Assembly (NCBI GenBank): GCA_036375165.1
Contig: DASUSI010000161.1
Coordinates: 1-64,000, forward strand
Length of the DNA: 64,000 nt
Direction of reading: 5' to 3'
From: WHSM01 sp036375165
Lineage (GTDB): Bacteria > Actinomycetota > Actinomycetes > Mycobacteriales > Micromonosporaceae
Position numbers and translations under genes: made by a program
Shown: positions 60,068 to 64,000 of the stretch, piece after piece
Numbering within the stretch: the first letter of the stretch is position 1
How the letters are laid out: the number at the start of each line of letters is the position of its first letter
The notes under the pieces: model-generated
The model's database searches: none
What the model saw: only the letters and a program-made list of their open reading frames with translations
What the model was told of the DNA's origin: nothing

Positions 60068-60379
60068 GGTGCCTCCAGAAGGCTGGTGAGCGGTCTCTCC
60101 GACGATCAGGAGTGGGTGTTGGATCCGTAGCAGGTTCGCGGTACCCGCAGAATGCGACGACCATGCGTAACTGATCATTACGCTGCGTCTCGAATCGCCC
60201 CCTCGCCGGAGCATAGCGTCACCTTGTGAGCGCGGGCAGTAAAAGATGACGAGAAGTGTGGCACGTGGTCTCGAAACGGTTACGGAGGCCCAGCCAGACA
60301 CCCCGTTCCACCGCCGCGGATGCGGACAGTGAGTAAGGATCGAGGCGTACCGCACAGGACTACGGGATTGGGAGACGCG
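60068..60379. promoter_or_regulatory. Divergent promoter region, Hsp20 / sugar ABC transporter
   Basis: 312 bases without a gene, including AT-richer stretches near 60170-60185 and 60235-60255 that could hold promoters in both directions. No clear operator repeat is visible. Confidence 0.4.
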
Positions 60380-61567
60380 ATGGCCGAGGTCGTCCTCCAA
60401 GGTATCGGCAAGGTATACGCGGATGGCACTCGCGCAGTCGCCGGCCTCGATCTGGAGATCAACGATGGTGAGTTCCTGGTGCTGGTGGGTCCGTCCGGGT
60501 GTGGCAAGACCACGGCTTTGCGGATGGTCGCCGGCCTCGAGGAGATCAGCGAGGGATCAGTCAGTATCGGCGGTCGCGTCGTGAACCGGGTGCCGTCCCG
60601 GGACCGTGACGTCGCGATGGTGTTCCAGAGCTACGCCCTCTACCCCCACCTCGACGTGTACGAGAACATCGCGTTCGGGTTGCGGCTGCGCAAGCTGCCG
60701 AAGACCGAGATCGACCAGCGGGTGAAACGGGCCGCCGCCACCCTGGGGCTGGAGGACTTCCTCAAGCGCAAGCCCCGGGCGCTCTCCGGCGGGCAGCGGC
60801 AGCGGGTGGCGATGGGCCGGGCGATCGTACGCGAGCCGGCCGCCTTCCTGATGGACGAGCCACTGTCCAACCTGGACGCCAAGCTCCGAGTGCAGATGCG
60901 GGCCGAGATCGCCCGGATTCAGCGTGACCTGGGCGTCACGACCATCTACGTGACCCACGACCAGATCGAGGCGATGACCCTCGGGGACCGGGTCGCGGTC
61001 ATGAAGAAGGGCTTGCTGCAGCAGGTCGCGGCGCCTCAGGAGCTGTACGACCACCCCGCCAACCTGTTCGTCGCGGGCTTCATCGGTTCCCCGGCGATGA
61101 ACATGATGCAGGGCGTGTTCACCGAGGACGGCGACGGTCTGAAGCTGGACCTCGGCAGCCAGCAGCTCGTGGTGTCGCCGAAGTTGCTGGAGATCCGGCC
61201 GGCGCTGCGGTCGTACCTCGGCAGGCCGGTAGCCGTGGGGATCCGGCCGGAGGACATGGAGGACGCCGAGCTGGCGACCTCGGACCGGCCGGTGCTGAGG
61301 TCGAAGGCCGACCTCGTGGAGGCGCTCGGTTCCGATCTGCTGGTCCATTTCGGACTCGACACCCAGCCGGTCATCACGGAGGACACGAAGGAGCTGGCCC
61401 GCGACGCCGGAGCCGACGATGCCCTGGTCGCCAAGGCGCAGAGTGTGGCGGTCGCCCGCTTCAACCCCAGGTCTTCGGTACGGGACGGGACTCCCGTCTC
61501 AGTCGCCGTGGACACCGAGCAACTGCACGTCTTTGACCTGGCAACAGGAGGCTCCGTCTGGAGCTGA
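60380..61567 (+). CDS. Sugar ABC transporter ATPase (UgpC/MsmK family)
   Basis: 395 residues from the ATG at 60380. Walker A GPSGCGKTT, Q-loop QSYALYPHL, signature LSGGQRQRVAMGRAI, Walker B AFLMDEPLSNLD, and the switch His in YVTHDQ. The C-terminal MOBE/regulatory domain (VGIRPEDMED) identifies the shared ATPase of carbohydrate importers. It energises the binding-protein-dependent system whose other genes follow. Confidence 0.94.
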   Translation: MAEVVLQGIGKVYADGTRAVAGLDLEINDGEFLVLVGPSGCGKTTALRMVAGLEEISEGSVSIGGRVVNRVPSRDRDVAMVFQSYALYPHLDVYENIAFGLRLRKLPKTEIDQRVKRAAATLGLEDFLKRKPRALSGGQRQRVAMGRAIVREPAAFLMDEPLSNLDAKLRVQMRAEIARIQRDLGVTTIYVTHDQIEAMTLGDRVAVMKKGLLQQVAAPQELYDHPANLFVAGFIGSPAMNMMQGVFTEDGDGLKLDLGSQQLVVSPKLLEIRPALRSYLGRPVAVGIRPEDMEDAELATSDRPVLRSKADLVEALGSDLLVHFGLDTQPVITEDTKELARDAGADDALVAKAQSVAVARFNPRSSVRDGTPVSVAVDTEQLHVFDLATGGSVWS

Positions 61568-61591
61568 CCGAGGTACGCGGGGCACCGAGGC

Positions 61592-61650
61592 TCCCCGTCC
61601 GCGTGACGGGGAAGCGCGGCGTACCAGCCCACGGGGGTGGTACGCCGCGC
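61592..61650 (+). other. Two hairpins between ATPase and binding-protein genes
   Basis: TCCCCGTC/GACGGGGA (61592-61599, 61605-61612) and GCGCGGCGTACCA/TGGTACGCCGCGC (61614-61626, 61638-61650) are perfect inverted repeats filling the 110-base gap. They may partly terminate transcription or protect the downstream mRNA, so that the binding protein is made in excess over the ATPase or the reverse. Confidence 0.65.
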
Positions 61651-61676
61651 GCTGAAACACAATGAGGAGGAGCAGG

Positions 61677-62996
61677 ATGACGGGCAAGGTACGAGGCATC
61701 GGCGCGGTGCTCGCCGCCGTTGCCCTCGTCGCCGCTGGTTGCGGCGGTGACGAGGAGGGTGGTGGACCCGCGGAAGGCTCGCTGAAGGGCCAAACCGTCG
61801 AGGTCGCCGCGGTCTGGTCGGGTGCCGAGCAGGAGAAGTTCAAGGCAGTCCTGGACGCGTTCGAGAAGTCGACCGAAGCAACGGTCAACTACACGTCGAC
61901 CGGCGACGACATCGCCACCGTGCTCGGTGGTCAGATCGAGGGTGGAAAGCCGCCGGACGTGGCGGTGCTGCCGCAGCCCGGCCTGATGAACGACCTGGCC
62001 AAGCAGGGGGCCCTGAAGCCGCTCAACGACAAGGCCTCTGGTGCGGTGTCGGAGAACTACGCCGAGGTCTGGAAGACCCTGGGCACCGCTGAGGACGGCA
62101 AGTTGTACGGGGTCTGGGTGAAGGCGGCCAACAAGTCCCTGATGTGGTACAGCACCACGGCGTTCGAGGACGCCGGGGTGGAACCGCCGAAGACCTGGGA
62201 CGAGCTCAAGACCGCGCTGTCCACGATCTCCGACTCCGGTCTGGCTCCGCTTTCGGTGGCCGGGGCTGACGGGTGGACCCTGACTGACTGGTTCGAGAAC
62301 GTCTACCTACAGGTCGCCGGGCCGGAGAACTACGACAAGCTGGCCAAGCACGAGATCAAGTGGACCGATCAGACGGTCAAGGACACGCTCAAGATCCTGA
62401 GCGAGCTGTGGGGCGGCGAGAACACTGTCTCGGGTGGCCCGAAGGGCGCGCTCTCGGTCAAGTTCGAGCAGTCGGTGAGCAACGTGTTCGGGGACAACCC
62501 GAAGGCCGCGATCGTCTTCGAGGGTGACTTCGTGGGCGGCGTGATCGGTTCGGAGTCCAAGGCGAAGGTCGGTGAGACCGCGAAGTTCTTCAGCTTCCCG
62601 GAGGTCAAGGCCGGTGCCGGCAACTCCGTGGTGGGCGCCGGTGACGTGGCGGTCGCGCTCAAGGACAGCAAGGGCGCGATGGGCCTGCTCGAGTACCTCG
62701 CCACCCCGGAGGCGGCGGAGATCTGGGCGGCCCAGGGCGGTTTCGTCTCCCCGAACAAGAGCGTGAACCTGGAGAAGTACGCGGACAACCCGACCCGGGA
62801 GATCGCGAAAGCGGTCGTCGAGTCCGGCGACCAGTTCCGGTTCGACCTGTCCGACCTGCAACCGGCGGCGTTCGGCGCCACGGTCGGCAAGGGCATGTGG
62901 AAGGTGCTGCAGGACTTCCTCGGCAATCCGACCAGTGTGGACGCCACCGCGTCGAAGCTGGAGGCCGAGGCGGCGAAGGCGTACGGAGGGAATTGA
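61677..62996 (+). CDS. Sugar-binding lipoprotein of ABC transporter
   Basis: 439 residues from the ATG at 61677 (AGGAGGAGCAGG upstream). A lipobox LVAAGC lies near residue 25, followed by a Gly/Glu linker. The mature part fits the family 1 solute-binding proteins (DDIATVLGGQIEGGKPPDVAVLPQ...; LYGVWVKAANKSLMWYST). It captures a sugar or oligosaccharide outside the membrane. The stop overlaps the permease start by one base (TGATG). Confidence 0.93.
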   Translation: MTGKVRGIGAVLAAVALVAAGCGGDEEGGGPAEGSLKGQTVEVAAVWSGAEQEKFKAVLDAFEKSTEATVNYTSTGDDIATVLGGQIEGGKPPDVAVLPQPGLMNDLAKQGALKPLNDKASGAVSENYAEVWKTLGTAEDGKLYGVWVKAANKSLMWYSTTAFEDAGVEPPKTWDELKTALSTISDSGLAPLSVAGADGWTLTDWFENVYLQVAGPENYDKLAKHEIKWTDQTVKDTLKILSELWGGENTVSGGPKGALSVKFEQSVSNVFGDNPKAAIVFEGDFVGGVIGSESKAKVGETAKFFSFPEVKAGAGNSVVGAGDVAVALKDSKGAMGLLEYLATPEAAEIWAAQGGFVSPNKSVNLEKYADNPTREIAKAVVESGDQFRFDLSDLQPAAFGATVGKGMWKVLQDFLGNPTSVDATASKLEAEAAKAYGGN

Positions 62997-64000
62997 TGAC
63001 GCACCCGGGAACGGCTGCCGCTGGCGCTGATCGTGAGCGTGCCGACAACGGCGGCCCGGAACAGGCGGGATCAGGCGGCGGCCGCTCCCGGGTGGCGGCC
63101 ACCGCGGCCACTTCTGGTGGGGCGGCGGCTGTCGCCGCCCCACCGGAGCCGGGGGACGCCGGGCTGCGGGGCAACCGTCTGGTCACCGTGTTGTTCCTGG
63201 CACCCGCGATGGTCGTGCTGGCGATACTGGTGCTCTACCCGATCTTCTACACCGCGGTACGCAGCCTGTTCGGCGCCGAGGGTTTCGATCAGTTCGTCGG
63301 GCTCGGCAACTACGTCGAGATGTTCCAGCCGGGTTCGGCCACCTGGACCGCGATCAGGAACAACGTGGTCTGGGTGGTGGTGGCACCGACCGTGGTCACC
63401 GCGCTCGGCCTGGTGTTCGCGGTGCTCACCGAGCGGGTCCGCTGGGCGACCGCGTTCAAGGTCGTTGTCTTCATGCCGATGGCGATCTCGTTCCTCGCCG
63501 CCGGCGTGACTTTCAAGATGGTGTACGACCAGGACAAGGACATCGGTGTGGCGAACGCCGTCGTGGTGGCCGCACACGACACGTTCAGTGAACCGGCGCT
63601 TTTCCCTGGGGCGCGCAGCCGGCCGCCGGACGCGAAGCTGCAGGGCGACGGGGCGCCGCTGGTGCCGGCGGACGGTGGCGGGTTCGAGACCAGGGACCAG
63701 TTCGCGGCCGGTGACCCGGTCTACCTCGGCCTGGTCGGAGTCAAGGACGAGCAGTTGCCACCGACCGTGAAGGACGCGCCCGCGCAGGTGTCCGGGGACG
63801 GCCTCAACGGCGTGGTGTGGCGGGACTTCCAGAAGGGCGGCGCCGGTACGGTCGGCGGCGTGGACCCGGGCGAAAAGGGACTGCCCGGGGTGAGGGTGGA
63901 GGCGCTCCAGAACGGCAATGTGGTCGCCACCACCGAGACCGACCAGGCCGGTCGGTTCTCCATGCCGAAGCTGACCAGTGGGTCGTTCACGATACGGCTG
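62996..64000 (+). CDS. Sugar ABC permease (MalF type) with extracytoplasmic insertion, partial
   Basis: 335 residues visible; no stop before the window end. An Ala/Gly-rich cytoplasmic lead (1-58) is followed by helix 1 (LVTVLFLAPAMVVLAILVLYPIF), AVRSLFG, the MalF-like LGNYVEMF region, and helices around VVWVVVAPTVVTALGLVF and VVVFMPMAISFLAAGVTF. After MVYDQDKDIGVAN, where the next membrane helix is expected, about 150 polar residues follow instead, ending in a segment like a prealbumin/SdrD-B fold (GEKGLPGVRVEALQNG, TETDQAGRFSMPKL). It lies outside the membrane by topology. The EAA loop must lie beyond the window. Confidence 0.85.
   Translation, partial: MTHPGTAAAGADRERADNGGPEQAGSGGGRSRVAATAATSGGAAAVAAPPEPGDAGLRGNRLVTVLFLAPAMVVLAILVLYPIFYTAVRSLFGAEGFDQFVGLGNYVEMFQPGSATWTAIRNNVVWVVVAPTVVTALGLVFAVLTERVRWATAFKVVVFMPMAISFLAAGVTFKMVYDQDKDIGVANAVVVAAHDTFSEPALFPGARSRPPDAKLQGDGAPLVPADGGGFETRDQFAAGDPVYLGLVGVKDEQLPPTVKDAPAQVSGDGLNGVVWRDFQKGGAGTVGGVDPGEKGLPGVRVEALQNGNVVATTETDQAGRFSMPKLTSGSFTIRL

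Noticed and set aside
1..64000. CRISPR array, rRNA operon or insertion sequence
   Set aside because: No regularly spaced repeats, no rRNA-like sequence and no transposase or terminal inverted repeats were seen on reading both strands.

Overview
The window is high-GC DNA with dense, overlapping operons, GTG/TTG starts, XRE-TPR regulators, a tadA gene next to a tRNA-adenosine-deaminase-associated gene, and rare TTA codons. This fits a filamentous actinomycete. A Micromonosporaceae-like host is my guess from gene style, not proven.

Layout. (1) 1-1.85 kb is the right end of an integrated genetic element: an excisionase-like gene cut by the window edge, a small HTH protein, and a tyrosine integrase broken by three frameshifts whose last codons run into a tRNA-Asp gene (tRNA-Glu follows). 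(2) 2.1-5.0 kb holds a lipoprotein polysaccharide deacetylase, a type I isopentenyl-diphosphate isomerase and an XRE-TPR regulator. (3) 5.0-10.1 kb is sparse: a cytochrome P450 remnant, a cluster of DnaA-box-like 9-mers, an orphan ATP-grasp ligase with a clear terminator, a small protein ending in a bacterial amyloid/RHIM-like motif, a recurring CTGTCA-N6-TGACAG palindrome, and a second XRE-TPR regulator. (4) 10.1-38.2 kb is a large biosynthetic cluster built around a shared divergent promoter region at about 16.3-16.9 kb.

The cluster. The leftward operon encodes a hot-dog thioesterase, a TrpB2-like PLP enzyme, a BBE-type flavoprotein, a P450, a SRPBCC/DJ-1 fusion and a small membrane protein. 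The rightward operon encodes AcpS, a malonyl transferase, a ketoreductase, ACP, a FabZ dehydratase, a GcvT-like folate protein, a fused double ketosynthase (complete KS plus a KS lacking one catalytic His), a degenerate AcpS-like protein, a second SDR, an AsnB-like amidotransferase, an ATP-grasp ligase, a carotenoid-cleavage-type oxygenase, a hexapeptide acyltransferase, a YCII/SRPBCC fusion, a P450, a class V PLP enzyme and a ferredoxin. A membrane-tethered hydrolase, a PadR regulator and an MMPL exporter follow. There is KR and DH but no enoyl reductase, so I infer a highly reducing type II PKS that makes a polyene. The chain would then be amidated or ligated, oxidised (two P450s, flavoprotein), possibly cleaved by the carotenoid-oxygenase homologue, and exported by the MMPL protein. 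I do not recognise this combination as a known cluster; it is the best candidate here for an undescribed system.

(5) 38.3-64 kb is mostly ordinary chromosome: VOC protein, RNase H, NmrA-like protein, tandem acyl-CoA ligases with a degenerate enoyl-CoA hydratase, DinB protein, two two-component systems, M23 and M48 peptidases, a DUF885 peptidase, prephenate dehydrogenase, tadA with its partner, deoD, tRNA-Ser(CGA), Hsp20, and a sugar ABC transporter whose permease carries an unusual extracytoplasmic insertion with an Ig-like fold and runs off the window.
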